Shown: positions 10,880 through 23,237, counted from the first letter of the stretch. The stretch is 64,000 nucleotides of DNA from Saksenaea vasiformis B4078 (GCA_000697055.1 JNDT01001921.1:62001-126000), one strand, 5' to 3'. The notes: generated by a model not told the origin, from the letters alone. Numbers and translations are program-made.

Positions 10880-12320
10880 ATGGATACCTTTAACAAGAGC
10901 ACGAGTAGTTCGGAAGCTATGCTCGACGTTTCTGATAAAGTAAAGTCTACCAAACGTAAGAGACAAGGCTCCGTTCCTTCTTCTTCTTCTTTGGAGCCAG
11001 CTGACCAGCCCATTTCGCGTGATGCATCGGGTGAGATGTCGTTTTTTATTTTTATTTTTTCGTTGTGTCCCTTCTTCACGTTCTAATCTTGTAACAAATA
11101 GACGAAGACAATACCAATTCCTCACCTGCGTCCGTGATCAATGGCGAAGACACGGCCGAGCCCTCGATAAAACCCTGTAATCCTGCAGATATGGAAAAGC
11201 AGTATGGCTTCAAAATCAACCCAGCAAGTTGTAGTTTCATTTCATCCCACCCCCCTGGAAAAGAAGAGAAGAAGTGTCACTAAACCGTTTTTTTTGTATA
11301 GCCACCTGTTGGTCGACCTGTTCGAATCTACTGTGACGGTATCTATGATCTTTTCCATTTTGGGCATGCAAAGGCTTTGGAACAGGCCAAAAAGGCGTTT
11401 CCCAACGTCTATCTGCTCGTAGGAGGTAAAAGAATTCGGTGTCAACATAGAGAGATGATTTGACAGTAAAGCAATATATATAGTATGTAATGATCAAGAG
11501 ACACATCGACGCAAGGGAAAGACCGTGATGACAGACAAGGAACGATATGAAGCTGTACGACACTGTAAATGGGTCGATGAAGTGGTTCAGGATGCTCCCT
11601 GGTTTGTTGATCAAGAGTTTCTCGATCGTCATGAAATCGATTATGTCGCACATGACGCAGAGCCTTATCAGAGCCGTGAATCAGGTGATGTGTACGCGTT
11701 TGTCAAAGACCAAGGTCGATTCTGGCCAACAGAACGGACAGAAGGTATCTCCACCTCAGATTTGATCACGCGTATTGTACGCGACTATGATGCTTACCTG
11801 CGACGAAATCTTGAACGTGGTGTCAGCGCCAAAGAACTCAATATATCCTTTTTAAAGGTAAATCATAACCGCGTCACTGGGAGGTTTTCTTCTTCTTACC
11901 TGACAATTGCAATTGTTTGTTTAGGCACGCAAAATCCAGACCAAAAAGTCGATTGAAGATTTACGGAATACAATCAAGACATCGATCCATGACACGTTGG
12001 CACTTTGGGAAGACCGAAGTCGGGATCTGATCAGAGACTTTGGTGGATTGTTTGGGGCAGAAGACGTTGTGGTAAGAAGAAGAATAAGAAGAGAAAGATA
12101 GATGAATGAATGACCAACGTTTTTTTCTGATTTTTTACTTGATTTCTGTCTGTAGGATAAGTTTTGGAAACCTCGCAAGAAACGTAGCAACCTAGTAGCA
12201 ATAGACAGCGCCAGTAGCAGCAGAGCACAGTCAGAAGATGATGAGGATGTATTAGATAAAACAGACGGCGAAGAAGACACTGGAATGGAACCTCCGTCGC
12301 GTAAACGGAAACGTTGCTAA
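10880..12320 (+). CDS. PCT1: Choline-phosphate cytidylyltransferase
   Basis: Makes CDP-choline from CTP and phosphocholine, the rate-limiting step of the Kennedy pathway to phosphatidylcholine. Six exons (10880-11030, 11102-11223, 11302-11425, 11484-11857, 11925-12071, 12156-12320) join to 361 codons, 360 residues. Cytidylyltransferase signatures are clear: [16 protein letters not shown], the HxGH motif in [32 protein letters not shown] and [19 protein letters not shown]. After the catalytic domain comes an amphipathic, membrane-binding-type helix region (exon 5), then a Ser/acidic tail ending in basic residues. The intron at 11224-11301 starts with GC instead of GT (GCAAGT donor); using it restores the conserved INPPP sequence. 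The lysine/arginine-rich N-terminus could be a nuclear localisation signal. Confidence 0.95.
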
Positions 12321-12518
12321 ACTAAATAAAGAGAAGAAGAACAAAAAAGAAGAAAAAAAGAAAACAGAAAGCGCGCCGCCCCTCCCCCTTTTTTTCTTTT
12401 TCTTAACTTTTTGTTTTTATTTAAAGAATGTATGTGGGTTGCAGGTATGTTTTACTTCTATACATTGTATTGACTGTAATAACAACAGACACTACTGTTT
12501 TTACCCTAAAGAAAGTTT

Positions 12519-12526
<8 letters not shown>

Positions 12527-12555
<29 letters not shown>
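12527..12555. repeat. (TA)n microsatellite
   Basis: An uninterrupted TA dinucleotide run in the probable 3' untranslated or downstream region of the cytidylyltransferase gene. Confidence 0.9.
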
Positions 12556-12558
<3 letters not shown>

Positions 12559-12761
12559 GCTTGTAACCCTGTTGACTCTATTCTTTCTCCCTCCTTCCAA
12601 ATGGCCCGTTAGATAAAACTACTATAACTTCCTCACAGCGAAAGTATGAGAAAAGGGTAAAAAAAAGGGGAGAGAGCGGTATGTCTGGTCCACTTCAAAA
12701 AAAAAAAAAACCAACCAACCCACCCACCCATCCAGCCCTACCTTTTTTGTTCCACAACATA

Positions 12762-13646
12762 TCATTTTTTTATTGGGGATGTGCTACCCTCCTCCGCCTT
12801 CTCTTCCTCTTCTTCATCGTCGTCGTTATTGTCGTCGTCGTCATCATCAAATAGATGTTCTATTGCGGATTCGTCCATAATATCTTCGTCTTCGTACATT
12901 TCCGCATCTGTCATTTTAAAGTCACTTGGTGTGATGACGACCTTGTGGTGTGCTTGTTCTTCCTCTTCTTCTTCTTTTGCCAAAAAGTTTCCCCATGGTG
13001 GCACTCCGCAGGGACTCAGTTCCCATAGAAATATACGTTCGTGGTCTGTAAACTTGCTGGCCAAGTGCTCAGCGCGACTGACTAGTTGTTGCAGTGTGTG
13101 TAATTGCATTTTGGTGATTGGGCGTTCAAACGTGGCTGCTTCCGTAGACCACCCAAATGTAGCAAGACATTGGTTAAGGGCAGCCACAAGATCCAGGTGT
13201 GTACCATAAGAGCCTGGCTGATTATTACTACTACTAGCTAGCCATGAAGTCTTGGGCAGTCGTTGTCCACTCTCTACTGCAAGGGCTTCCATGCGACAAA
13301 ACATCTCTCGAAGATGTGGCGCAAGCTGAGCTGTGGTATCGGATTGTAAGAACACGGGAAACTGCGTCAACGTATCCAGCATGATCTTTAACTCGTCAAG
13401 GTGTTTCTCTAATGCTTTGGCGTATTCGATAAGGGCATTATCCCTTGGATCTTGTGTATTCATGGCGTGGTACTGACACCAAAGGAACAGCACTAAAAAA
13501 GGATTCCGTCGTACGCTTTGCGAAACACGTTCATACTGGGTTTCCAAAGAATCCTCCTCAGCATCGATTTCAAGGACAATTCTCCAGAAAGCATGAACAA
13601 ATTGTCGTTTGCTGTAAGACATCCCCTTCGTTCCTGTGTCTGCCAT
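12762..13646 (-). CDS. Unknown protein with long acidic C-terminus
   Basis: Single-exon ORF of 294 residues. I do not recognise the family. The N-terminal two thirds look folded and helical, with FVHAFWRIVLEID near the start, FLVLFLWCQYHAMN, a segment around ALEKHLDELKIMLDTL and a Gln/Leu-rich helix. The C-terminal about 80 residues are strongly acidic, with runs of Glu and Asp (encoded by GAG/GAT repeats at 12800-12850 and 12960-12980). The open frame extends 115 codons further upstream through T-tract sequence, but the ATG at 13646 begins the first non-repetitive coding sequence and is preferred. Its stop faces the 3' end of the cytidylyltransferase gene, so the two are convergent. Confidence 0.75.
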   Translation of the reverse strand: MADTGTKGMSYSKRQFVHAFWRIVLEIDAEEDSLETQYERVSQSVRRNPFLVLFLWCQYHAMNTQDPRDNALIEYAKALEKHLDELKIMLDTLTQFPVFLQSDTTAQLAPHLREMFCRMEALAVESGQRLPKTSWLASSSNNQPGSYGTHLDLVAALNQCLATFGWSTEAATFERPITKMQLHTLQQLVSRAEHLASKFTDHERIFLWELSPCGVPPWGNFLAKEEEEEEQAHHKVVITPSDFKMTDAEMYEDEDIMDESAIEHLFDDDDDDNNDDDEEEEEKAEEGSTSPIKK

Positions 13647-14750
13647 GAGAAAATAAAATAAAACAAAAATTGAATGAAAAGTAAAAAAAAATGGAATGGT
13701 TGTTTGTCCCTCTTTATATAGATGAACCCACCGCAGTACTGTACTGTTTCGTCTGTGTATGTGTTGCACGTTACACCTTTTGGATGCTGCGCACATCAAG
13801 TACAACGGACTTTTATTTCTCTTTTTTTTTTTTTTTTTACACGCCAACTTCAGAATCATTGGTTGCATAGGCATTTCTATCTCCTTTCCCCGTTTGTGTG
13901 ATAGCCTTTCCACCGGACCACAGGGACGGGTCCACGCCACTGTAAACTTCTTTTTCTTGCCAAGTGGCTCAAAGTAACACAAAAGTGCCACTTCTAAGTG
14001 ACTGCCTTACTATCGTCCTCCTGTAGAACAACCGAAAGTACATGGTCGTTTCTTTTTCTCTAGATGGAGCAAAAGTTAAACGAAAGAATGGGTCTCCTTA
14101 GCTGCTACGGTTTGCCGGCCCATAACAGTCAAGAGGTGAGGTTGGTACGTTGAATTTGCTTGTTTTGCTCCAATCGTTTTGTTAAAAAGTAGTAGAAAAG
14201 AGCAATCGGATCGTCGAAACACAATACCGCGCACGACAAACAATTTTTGTACTACAGGCCGATGTATGTGTTGTGTGTGTGTTGTGTACAACACGATTGC
14301 ACAAAGTCTAAAATTCATGCAAACCAAATAAAGCTTCCGCGTTTCACCGTCACTTCATGTTGCTTGCTCCGAGTGACACGACTTTTATGAATGTAAATGG
14401 AACTAGTTTAGAACAATAAGATCGTTTTCCCCCTTTCTCCTCCCTTCTTTCTTGTCTCCTTGTGCGACGTGGCGTTGAGCTATGACATGTAGGTTTTTTT
14501 CTTTTTTTTTTTTTTTGCATGAGAAAGATGATTTATTACTACGGGTACAGCTAACCTATTTACAATAAAGTGTGGAAGGTGTGGAAAAGTGAAGAAAAAG
14601 AAAAAAAGAAAAGAATAGAAAAAGTTGGACTTCAGTTATGGACATTTTTTTTGTGTGTGTATATATGTGTGTGTGTTTACGAAGGAAGAAGAGGAAATAG
14701 CTTTAGCGGAGAGAGTGTGGGAGGAGATGGGATGTAAAGAAAAGCAGAAG
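13647..14750. other. Intergenic region between unknown gene and CTI6
   Basis: Carries the promoter side of the minus-strand gene ending at 12762 and the 3' flank of CTI6. T-runs and a short (TG)n stretch (about 14652-14677) are seen; no gene is supported. Confidence 0.5.
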
Positions 14751-16908
14751 TTATAAAACATGTGCAGTCTGTTTCTCTGGGAGGGATTGGAAAGGATGTG
14801 TGTCATTGGTTTCTCCACGCATGCTATGGCTTTCATTGTTTTCACTGGTGGTGGTGTCATTTTCATTCATGGAGGCATCGCGCGAACGAGTTCCACGGTG
14901 CGAGTAACTGCCGGATCCGAACCGTCGTTGGAATTTGATCAATTCACGTGTCAACATGTCCATGATGTCTAGTGAGGTTTGTTCATGGAGGGGTTTTCCT
15001 GATGGTTCTTCTGTCTTCATCCTTTTGATTGCTTCTTCTGCCACCCCTTGTTCTGTGTCGAGTGGATCACAGCGTGGGGATGCTGGATCCAAAGGAATGG
15101 TGCTTGCACTACTTAGGGAAGAGGAAGGTGAATGATGATGATGCTCCTCCTCCTCCTTGGTGTCTGGGATTTGAATTGGATCCGGTCGACGGCCATGCTT
15201 CTTCCTCTTTTCAGTGCCAGCACTAATATTGGAAACGACACCATTTGCTTTTTTCATCCGCTCATCCTTTGTTTCTTCCATACCATTGCTCATTAAGGGT
15301 GGGGCTTCCGTCATTTCCACGGTGACGATATCGGGCATGGGATTCACGGCCAAGGCTGGGATCATGTCATTGCGCGGGTAATGATGCTGCGCATGTTGTT
15401 GTTGTTGTTGTTCTTCTGGTTCATACAGCCTTCCACGTAAATTATCCTTGTCACCATCTTTTGTTGCCATTTCCACCTGCACCGAGCTGATGTATTCCAG
15501 GATTTGTTTTGCTCTTCGGTTCATTTCTGAAATGCTCATCCGTGCCGAAGGATAGCGTACCTTTGCAGGAGGGGATGCTTCTCGGGCAGATCGTGAAAAA
15601 TGTTCAAAGAGGGTGCTGCTGATATCAGGAGAGGATTGATTGGCCTCACATGGTTGAGGCGTGGATGTGCGTGATCGTGATTTGGTTGCTTGACCTCCTC
15701 CCCGTCGGGTACCAGTGGCATTTGTCCGCCGGTTGTTGTTGTTGGTTGCGTTTCGCGGTCGTTTTGCCTGTCGACCGTTCTGTGGTGGATGATCCGTATT
15801 ATTATTGTTATTACTATTGCTGTTGTTATTATTATTGTTATTTTCATCTGTTTTGCGTCGTCCACTTTGAGCTCTTCTAGGCTTTGTTGTTGCTGTTGAC
15901 TGCTTTGTTGCCTCATAGTCCCGGTCGTCTGTTTGGTTTCAGTTTGCAGTTTAAGTTGACTTGTGTCTCATGGAATCTCACCCCAAACAACCTCCCCTTC
16001 TTCTTACCTGTTTCTTTTGCAATCTCTATTGGCTCTTCATGTCCTACAGAGGATACAGTTGATGAGGAAGGTTGTTTTGAATCATCCTTGTCATCTTCCA
16101 CGGGTTCGTCTTCATTCAATTCCATTCTCTCATGGGTTTGTTTTCCACTTGTGGGGGAGGTGGGTGAAGAGGGTTCTTGATATGATTTTGTGGCATTTTC
16201 CAAAGCGGTCCGTGCAGCCAAGACATCTTCTAATGACATGGAGGCTTCTCGACTATTCAATGTCATTCTTTTTTTGGGAGCTTTTTTATCCATTGTTGTC
16301 GTTGTCGTTGTTGTTGATTGACCACCTGAGCTGTAGGAACGACGCGTTCTATAAAAAGGATATTTTTTTAGGCCAAATAAAATTTATAATAAAAATATAT
16401 CGGACCTTCCATGGGGAGTGCGTATGGCTGAATGATTTTCAGGTTTACATTGTTCACAGTAGTACTGGTCTGGTATGTCTTGTTCTTCCAATCCCATACA
16501 ATCACAATGTTGCCATACTTCACATTTATCACATTGCACCATGAGACCCACATTGTCTAACACCCTTTGTTGTTAATGTTTTTTAAGTACATCAACTAGC
16601 CTTTTTCTTTTTCTTCTTTTTCTTATTTTTCTTTTTCTTCTTCCTCTTTTTTATTACTTACGGGTTTCTCCACACACACAACGAGTTATCGAACCCCCGT
16701 CTGAACTTGCTTCGTCCGATGTCGATTGTGAGCGTTGACGCTGTTGTCTTTGTTTTCTTCTTCCACCATAGCCATTCCTGCCACGTCTTTGAGCAGCTAA
16801 AAAGAAAAGAAAAGAAAAGAAAAGAAAAGAAACATGAGTCTCATTGGCTGGTTTTGGGGGAAGGGAAGGTAAGTCAATGGGGTTGGGCATTGACTGATAC
16901 GTACTCAT
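14751..16908 (-). CDS. CTI6: Cti6-type PHD finger protein (Rpd3L histone deacetylase complex)
   Basis: Predicted chromatin reader subunit of the Rpd3 large (Sin3) deacetylase complex, nuclear. Five coding exons on the minus strand (16908-16905, 16796-16662, 16556-16406, 16348-16008, 15928-14751) join to 603 codons. The PHD finger near residues 40-90 has CVCGE, MVQCDKC, WQHCDC and YYCEQC zinc ligands, matching C4HC3. It is followed by the family's [13 protein letters not shown] block after a Lys/Arg-rich stretch. The second conserved block [17 protein letters not shown] lies towards the C-terminus, and the rest is Asn/Ser/Gln-rich and disordered. The first coding exon is only four nucleotides (ATGA). 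Reading it this way avoids translating a pentanucleotide repeat and keeps frame. Identification rests on the PHD type plus the two flanking conserved blocks. Confidence 0.8.
16799..16832. repeat. (AAAAG)n repeat in CTI6 first intron
   Basis: About six AAAAG units; on the coding (minus) strand they form a CTTTT tract just before the 3' splice site of the first CTI6 intron and probably serve as its polypyrimidine tract. Confidence 0.85.
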
Positions 16909-18037
16909 AGTTCGCCAGTAATAATAACTCGCCTATTGTAGAACTCCAATAAAGTGAAAAAGTTGTTATCTTTGACTGTTGACCAAGTTTTAAAATTTGG
17001 GGTTTTTGTAATTTAGTAAAAAGGAAGAAGTTGTAGTCTTTGTTTTTTTCTTTCTCTGGTAGGTTTAAGGAGCTTGCTTTTTTTTTTTTCTCACTCTTTT
17101 TTTTTGGAATTTTCCAATTGGCGGTCTACCAATTTGTGTGGTTTTTTTCGATGTCGTCATGAAACAGTCACAACAAAGAGAGTCTCAATGGAACCGCTTG
17201 GAAAAAAAGAAGGGAAGAGTCAACTCAATGAAGGGTTTTTTTTTTACTTAAACCCATTGGTACATCTCGTAAATTGTTATTTAATTAAAAGAATAAAGAA
17301 TGAAAAAGGGTTTCTTATTGTATCACCGTTTAGGATCTACCGGTTATCTACAGCGATCCATGACTATAGACTCGTGGAACCTTAGTTGGCATCGCACAGA
17401 CAACAACAGGGTGCACAAGTGATTTCGGTGTTCAGAAGCTCTACGACATAGTCAACAACTACTTTGTCTAAAAATAGAAACAACGGATGATTTGATCGAG
17501 ACCTCTTTTTTGTACGACACAACTGAAATGCACGGATCTAAATCTTTTGAGTGAAAATGTGGGTTTTTATTGCTTAAAAAGTTACAAACTGCTAAGTGGT
17601 AGGATTGGGGGGAATTATTTGGACCTTTTTTTTTTCTTTTTCGTTTTTCTGGTTTTGTACAATGGGTAAAAAAAAAAAAAAAAAGCTATGAAACGTCCAT
17701 TTTTTTTTCTTTTTTCGGGTATCCGTTATGTTGTTTTTTTTTTCTTGTCTTCTTTGCATATGCCTTCGTTTTTGACGCGTTCTTGACGTCTGTTATCCTC
17801 TTCTTCTTCTTTTTTTCTTTCTTTCTTTTACTTTTTTTTTTACTTTCTTTTTTTTTGTGGTTTTTTTTCTGAATTTTTTTTCTTTTTCTTTTTGCTGCTT
17901 TTACATAAAAAAAATGGTGAATGGATGTTGCTGCTTGTTGTTGTTGTTGCTGTTGTGTGTTGTTTGATGATGAAAAAAAAAATGAAAAAAAATTGTCAAA
18001 AAAAAAAAAAGAAAAGTATAATCATATGGGAAAGAGA
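16909..18037. other. T-rich intergenic region
   Basis: Upstream of CTI6 and downstream of the unknown gene at 18038-18850. Many T-runs (17070-17110, 17620-17690, 17790-17900) and A-runs (about 17665-17685, 17965-18015). No gene is supported. Confidence 0.5.
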
Positions 18038-18850
18038 TTATACACTCAACAGGACGGGATTGTTGGTGGTCGAAGTAGTCGGAGTAGTAGTAGTAGTTAC
18101 AGTTGATGAAGATACCGGACCAGCCGGTGAAGAGTCAACAAAATGTAGGAATGCTGTAGAAGATAAATCTTGATCTTTTCTTGTTCGTTTCACATGTTCG
18201 TTAGTGGGTGGTGAAGTAGGTCGCTTTCGAGAAGAGGATGTTTCTTCAAGTGGTGATTCTTCTTCTTGTTGTTGTTGTTGTTCATCGAGAGGTGTATGAG
18301 ACAACAAAGAGAAAGCATCAGACATAGTTAAACAACTGTCATTGGTTGAAGAAGTGTCCTCGTGACCCAAACTGCCAAGGGATTTGTCGTCATCAAGCCA
18401 TGACCAGTCAGAAGAGTTCGAATCATCATCTAGTATCGTTGTTGTTGAGGAGGTTAATTCGACTGTCTCCTCTTTAGACATAAAGAGAAAGGGGTCAAAG
18501 TGTTCTTGTTCGAGTAACCAATCATCCGAAATGCCTTGAATAGTTAACAATGCCTGCTGCCTGCGAACGTGGTTCCATAATCTGAGGATATATATGGGTC
18601 TGTTATCGCGCCCCGTCTTCTATACATCCTTTTCCTTCCTTCCTTTTTCTCTCTTTCCTTCTCTCTCTATATCTCTCTCTCTCTCTTTCTCTCTTTTTCT
18701 TTTTTTAATCACTTTATTAAAATATTACCTCGTTGTTAATAAGATTTTTCTGAGAGGTATCTCTGATTTTGGTGAGATTGATGGGTATATCTTGTTATGA
18801 CTGATGTTACAAAGTCGTTTCATCAGCAAATCTTTGGCAGCAATATCCAT
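18038..18850 (-). CDS. Unknown Ser/Thr/Asp-rich protein
   Basis: Two exons (18850-18729, 18581-18038) with an intron of 147 nt join in frame to 222 codons, 221 residues. I do not recognise it. The N-terminus looks folded: MDIAAKDLLMKRL, then IPLRKILLTTR and WNHVRRQQALLTIQG across the splice site. After DDWLLEQEHFDPF the protein becomes disordered, acidic and Ser/Thr-rich, with a Gln run, a short basic stretch (RKRP...KRTRK, possibly nuclear) and a Thr run at the end. The acidic, aromatic-containing middle could be an activation domain, but that is only a guess. The start was placed at the Met after a T-tract that precedes it in the same open frame. Confidence 0.6.
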
Positions 18851-19884
18851 TTTGAGGAACGGGGGAAAAAAAAAAAAGAAAAGAAGTTGAAAAAAAATTA
18901 AAATCATTAACTCCGGACTTCGAAAATAAAAATGATGACGAAAATAAAATTTGATGACGTTTCCCATTGGTGCTTTTTCTGTTTTTAATACGGGTTTCCC
19001 CAAGATCTTTTACCGGAAGTGTCACGTTAACCCATAAATCATAAGAATAATAATAATAATAATAACAATCATAAATAATCACAGCACAAAAGTAACATGT
19101 ACCTGGTATTAAGCTTTTTTAACTAAAAAAGAAAGAAACAACTAGATGGTATCTGGCAAATGACAGACTTCCCCAATCTCCTTTTAAGTAACGTAGCACA
19201 TTTCACATGTGTAGAGTACCAAAAAAAATCAAATAGAAAATGGCTGTAAACCCAATTTGGGTTACCCACCACTGTTCCGCGGGTAGCACGTTTTACCCTG
19301 ACACATCTAGACTTTCTCCTACTCTTTCTCCATTGACTACAATTATGTTACACATATGAGGCGCTTTTTGTTTTTTTATTTTATTTTTATTTTACCTCCG
19401 TCGGACATGAATGCTAAGAAAACGGAACAACAAATCCGTTATCGAATTTTGGTAAAATCTTGGAGAACACACATCATCGGACAATTAGGTTGTCATCACC
19501 ACACACGTGGTAACCCATTGACCATCCTGCATTGTCAAACTTTTTTTTTTCTAATCTATGCTGCATCACTGTCATAGCAAAACCTGGAGAAATCATGGTA
19601 ATCGATGACAGAACCTTTTACATAATGCATTCTTAAGCCTTGAATTCTACAAATCAACCATTTACCGGAAAGCACGCGGATCGGACCGACACGTTTTACT
19701 CTATACTAGCGCCCGCCCTCCCCCCCCCTTTTATCGAACCGCCACACTTTATCATGAATCATGCAGGTACATGGGAGTATACAATGGGTTCAAATCCATT
19801 AAAGAATTACCGGATGCATACCATCTTCCGTTTTTCTTTTTCTTTTTCTTTTTTTTTAATTTTTAACTTCCTTTTTTTTTTGTT
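18851..19884. other. Intergenic region
   Basis: Holds the promoter of the minus-strand unknown gene and the 3' flank of the first protease gene. An AAT repeat lies near 19047-19065 and a T-rich tract at 19829-19880 just past the protease stop. No gene is supported. Confidence 0.5.
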
Positions 19885-21319
19885 TTACCATGTTAATGGA
19901 AACAGCATGATCAACAAGATGAGATAAAACCAAGTTACACTTGACGTCACTGAAGTCGCGGATGAAATTTCTGTAGATGTCTCTAAGGAGTGTGATGAAA
20001 GATGTAACGTAGCATCCGATGCAACAACGGAACGCGCTAACCCGATCTGATGGTTACCGATATCAAAAACAAGATAGGTTGAACGGAGTACACTGTCACC
20101 CAAAAGGATTGCGCCATTGGCACTCAACGCTGTACTGCCTCCGGTTGACATCCATGGTGCAAGGCCAAACATGCATTGCCTTGCATCTTCGATCGTATCT
20201 GCATCCAAAGGAATGATAAGGTCACGGACGGGAACGCGTAAATAGAGAGACTTGTCTGCAAATCCAAATTGAATTTGTAAGGGTGATGCAAGATGACAGT
20301 CAATAAGGTAAGTGCCCGATGCCTGATCGAGTAGGACCTTTCCATTGCTCCCTGCCACGGTCATCACAATCTTTTCCGCCACCTCCTTCTCCAGGTAAGT
20401 CAGGGTTGTGCCCGTGTCGATAATCACTGGACGTGGTTCCGAGAAGGGTGCATCCACCACTACATGCTCGTTGTCGTTGTTGTTGTTGTTGTTGTCTTGC
20501 ACCTGAATGCCTTGCCCATTGACCATCCAGTAGGTATAATGGTTGTTCTGCTGCACGACGGGCAAGTAATGCAAATCACCGACAAATTTGTTTTTGTCGA
20601 TTCCGCCCAAAATCATCTCGCCCGCCCAGCCTTGCTCGTACAACGAACCCATGTAAAATGAAAAGATAGGTTTGTCAATCAGTCCTTGTTTGGCTAAATT
20701 AAACAGAACAGAGTCATGCGGCACACTGGCCAATGCAGGAAATCCGAGTCCAAGAATTCCATTGGGTGAAACGTTATTATCCCCCGGGCGCGGTAAAATC
20801 ATGTCATGCGTTATACTGGCAAGCCCAAATTGCTGCTGGGGTACTTGAACTCCCGCAATATGGACAACATCACGGCCATACGAACCATTCGCCTGCCCAA
20901 TGCCATAAACAATGCCAAACCGTGGATGACTCGGTTCAAATGTGCTCGAACGACGAGGCTCAAATTTGTCTAATGGACAACTCGAAGTACATGCCACAGA
21001 AGGAACCCAAAGATCGGCACTGAGCTCGAAATAATAATCAATAAAATAAATACCGTTGTAGTAGTAGTACAAATCCTATTATTATTATTTTTTCTTACCT
21101 TCCTGTATCGACTGCTACCGTAAAGTTCTGTGGCGGTGTACCGATGCCAACCGTCACTAAATACTCTGATCCATCATCATTGTAAAGACGCGTTGTATAG
21201 GCTAGGTCGCGGCGGACATGTTTGTAGTTTCTTCTTCGCGACAAAGGTAGCCGTAGAGTTGTCGTCTCAATAAAAGAAGTACATAGCAAAAGATAAATGA
21301 AAAGAAACAAACACCACAT
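19885..21319 (-). CDS. GPI-anchored-type aspartic protease (copy A)
   Basis: Pepsin-family (A1) endopeptidase, probably secreted and retained at the cell surface like yapsins. Two exons (21319-21099, 21019-19885) give 451 residues. In order: signal peptide (hydrophobic FLFIYLLLC), a short propeptide with basic sites (SRRRNYKHVRR), VGIGTPPQNFTVAVDTGS with the first catalytic Asp, Cys pair CTSSCP, the flap region, IIDTGTTLTYL with the second catalytic Asp, and a hydrophobic C-terminal tail (WFYLILLIMLFPL) after a Ser/Thr-rich stretch, as expected for a GPI signal. A poly-Asn insert (NNNNNN) sits before the second Asp. The intron falls inside the Ser codon of DTGS. The start is the ATG directly before the signal peptide. 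It is the first of three similar genes in tandem. Confidence 0.92.
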
Positions 21320-21640
21320 CCTCCACACAACATGCGTTCAAGTAAAGAAGAAGAAAATAAGAAGAAGAAAAAAAAATGAAAACGTGTTACGGTGACACAA
21401 AACTTAAAAAAAATAAATCGTTTCGGTTATGCAAAATGGGTTGTCATGGGTTTGTTGCACTTTATTCTTTCTTGGTTGGGTCCTTGCTCGACGCAAAATT
21501 TATTACAAGGTAGAATAGTTCATTTTCAATAAACAAAGTACTGATTAGTCTATACAAGGAAAAAAAAAAGAGGAGTAGGAGTAGCAGGAGGAGGAGAAAG
21601 AGGAGGAGGAACGACAACAATGATGCTGCGTTCTTTTTTC

Positions 21641-23237
21641 TTAGATTAACAGAAGGACAATGATAAACAACAACCTCAATGTGCCGTTATTTGACCATAC
21701 AACACTCAGGGTGGAAGCTGCTTCTGCCGGTGTGCCGCGTTCTGTGCCATTGATGCCATTGACGCTGCCGCCGACACCATTAGCAGCAGCAATACCGATA
21801 CGGTTTCTTCCCATGTCAAAGACCATGTAGGCACTTCGTAGAACGGAATCACCAATAAGATACATGTTACTGTTGAGTCCTGCATCCGAGGGTCCGGTAG
21901 GTGCAATGCCAAAAAGACACGTCTGTGCTGTGGCGGCGATATCGCCATCGAGCGGTATCACTAATTCGTACGCAGGTACACTGAGTACCACAGGTGAGTC
22001 GCTGAAGTTGCTTGACTGTGACATATGAAGTTCCAGTATCGCGGGGGATTGTGCTGCTGCACAGTCGACAATCACCACACCTGTCTGACGATCGAGTTTA
22101 AACCCGTTGGCGCCTGCAATGGCGGTGGCAATGTCATACGCCATGCGATCAGGCAAATAGGTGAGTGTTGTTCCCGTATCCAGGATAAAGGCGCCCATGG
22201 TACTATGTTCTTGAACAATTTCATCATTCATGCGTACCGCAAGGCCTTGTCCATAGACCATCCAATAATAGTACCCCCGTTGCCCTGTTCCCCCATTCCC
22301 ACCGCCGCCGCCGCCGCCGACGCCGTCGCCGTCGCCACTGCTGCCATCTGTGCTGCTGCTGCTGTTGCCATGTTTTGATCGAAGCGGCGCCACCGGGAGA
22401 TACTGCAGCTCGCCCGAGTATTTGGTTGAATCCGTGCCGCCAAGCGTGATTTCGCCTGCCCAGCCATCGACCGTCGCTCTGTTGAGATAGACAGAAAAAA
22501 TAGGCTCCGAAATCAGGTTCTGGCTGACCAAATTAAAGACAAACGGATTGTAGGCGGTATCCCCATTGGTGGTGGCTGCTGTCAATTGCGGGTAACCCAT
22601 GCCTAGGATACCGTTGCCAACGACGGCCGTGAAATTAGCTGCGCTGGTTCCCGGGGGAGGCATGGACAAGATATCTCTTGTATAGGTAGCGAGGCCGAAC
22701 TGTTGTTGCTGCACACGGGCACCGGCGACGGTCACCGTATCGGTTGCATATGTACCATTGACGCTTCCGATGCCATACTCGATACCAAATTTCTCGTTCA
22801 ATTGACGAAACGTGCTCGACTGTGATTCATTGAAACGGGCAAATGGACATGATCTTGCGGGACATCGACTGGAGGGAATCCATAGATCTGCACTTTTTTT
22901 TCAGGTTTTTTTTATTTATTTATTCTAAGTTCGAGATGTTATCTTCTTTTGATAAACGCAATGCTAACCTGCCAGTGTCAAATGTCACAGTGAATTGTTG
23001 GGGCGGCGTGCCGACACCCACTTGGATTAAATACTGCGATCCTTGATCATTGTACAACCGTCCTTGATACGTTTGTCGTTTGGCGAGGCGTTGATGTTGG
23101 TACTGAATATCCTGCAAGATATGATCTACTGGAGGACGGATCAAAGGTAATCGAAGAACGGGCCCGCTGCTACTACTAGTACTAGTACTACAATGAACTG
23201 TTACCACAAAGATGGACAAAGCAACAAAGATCTGCAT
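21641..23237 (-). CDS. GPI-anchored-type aspartic protease (copy B)
   Basis: Second pepsin-family protease of the array; two exons (23237-22969, 22892-21641) give 506 residues. Signal peptide MQIFVALSIFVVTVHCS, a propeptide ending in a KR site (QRLAKRQ), VGVGTPPQQFTVTFDTGS with the first Asp, Cys pair CPARSCP, a long Ser/Gly-rich insert (SSSSTDGSSGDGD followed by GGGGGGG), LDTGTTLTYL with the second Asp, and a hydrophobic tail (LLFIIVLLLI) fitting GPI attachment. Both active-site Asp are intact. Its intron is at the same position and phase as in copies A and C, within the catalytic Ser codon. The insert is encoded by simple repeats around 22290-22360. Confidence 0.92.

Noticed and set aside
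12781..13209. 142-codon plus-strand ORF starting with a Ser run
   Set aside because: Antisense to the acidic-tail gene; the Ser run is the complement of its Glu/Asp repeats.
19770..19810. tRNA T-arm-like GGGTTCAAATCC
   Set aside because: No matching D-arm, anticodon arm or acceptor stem upstream.
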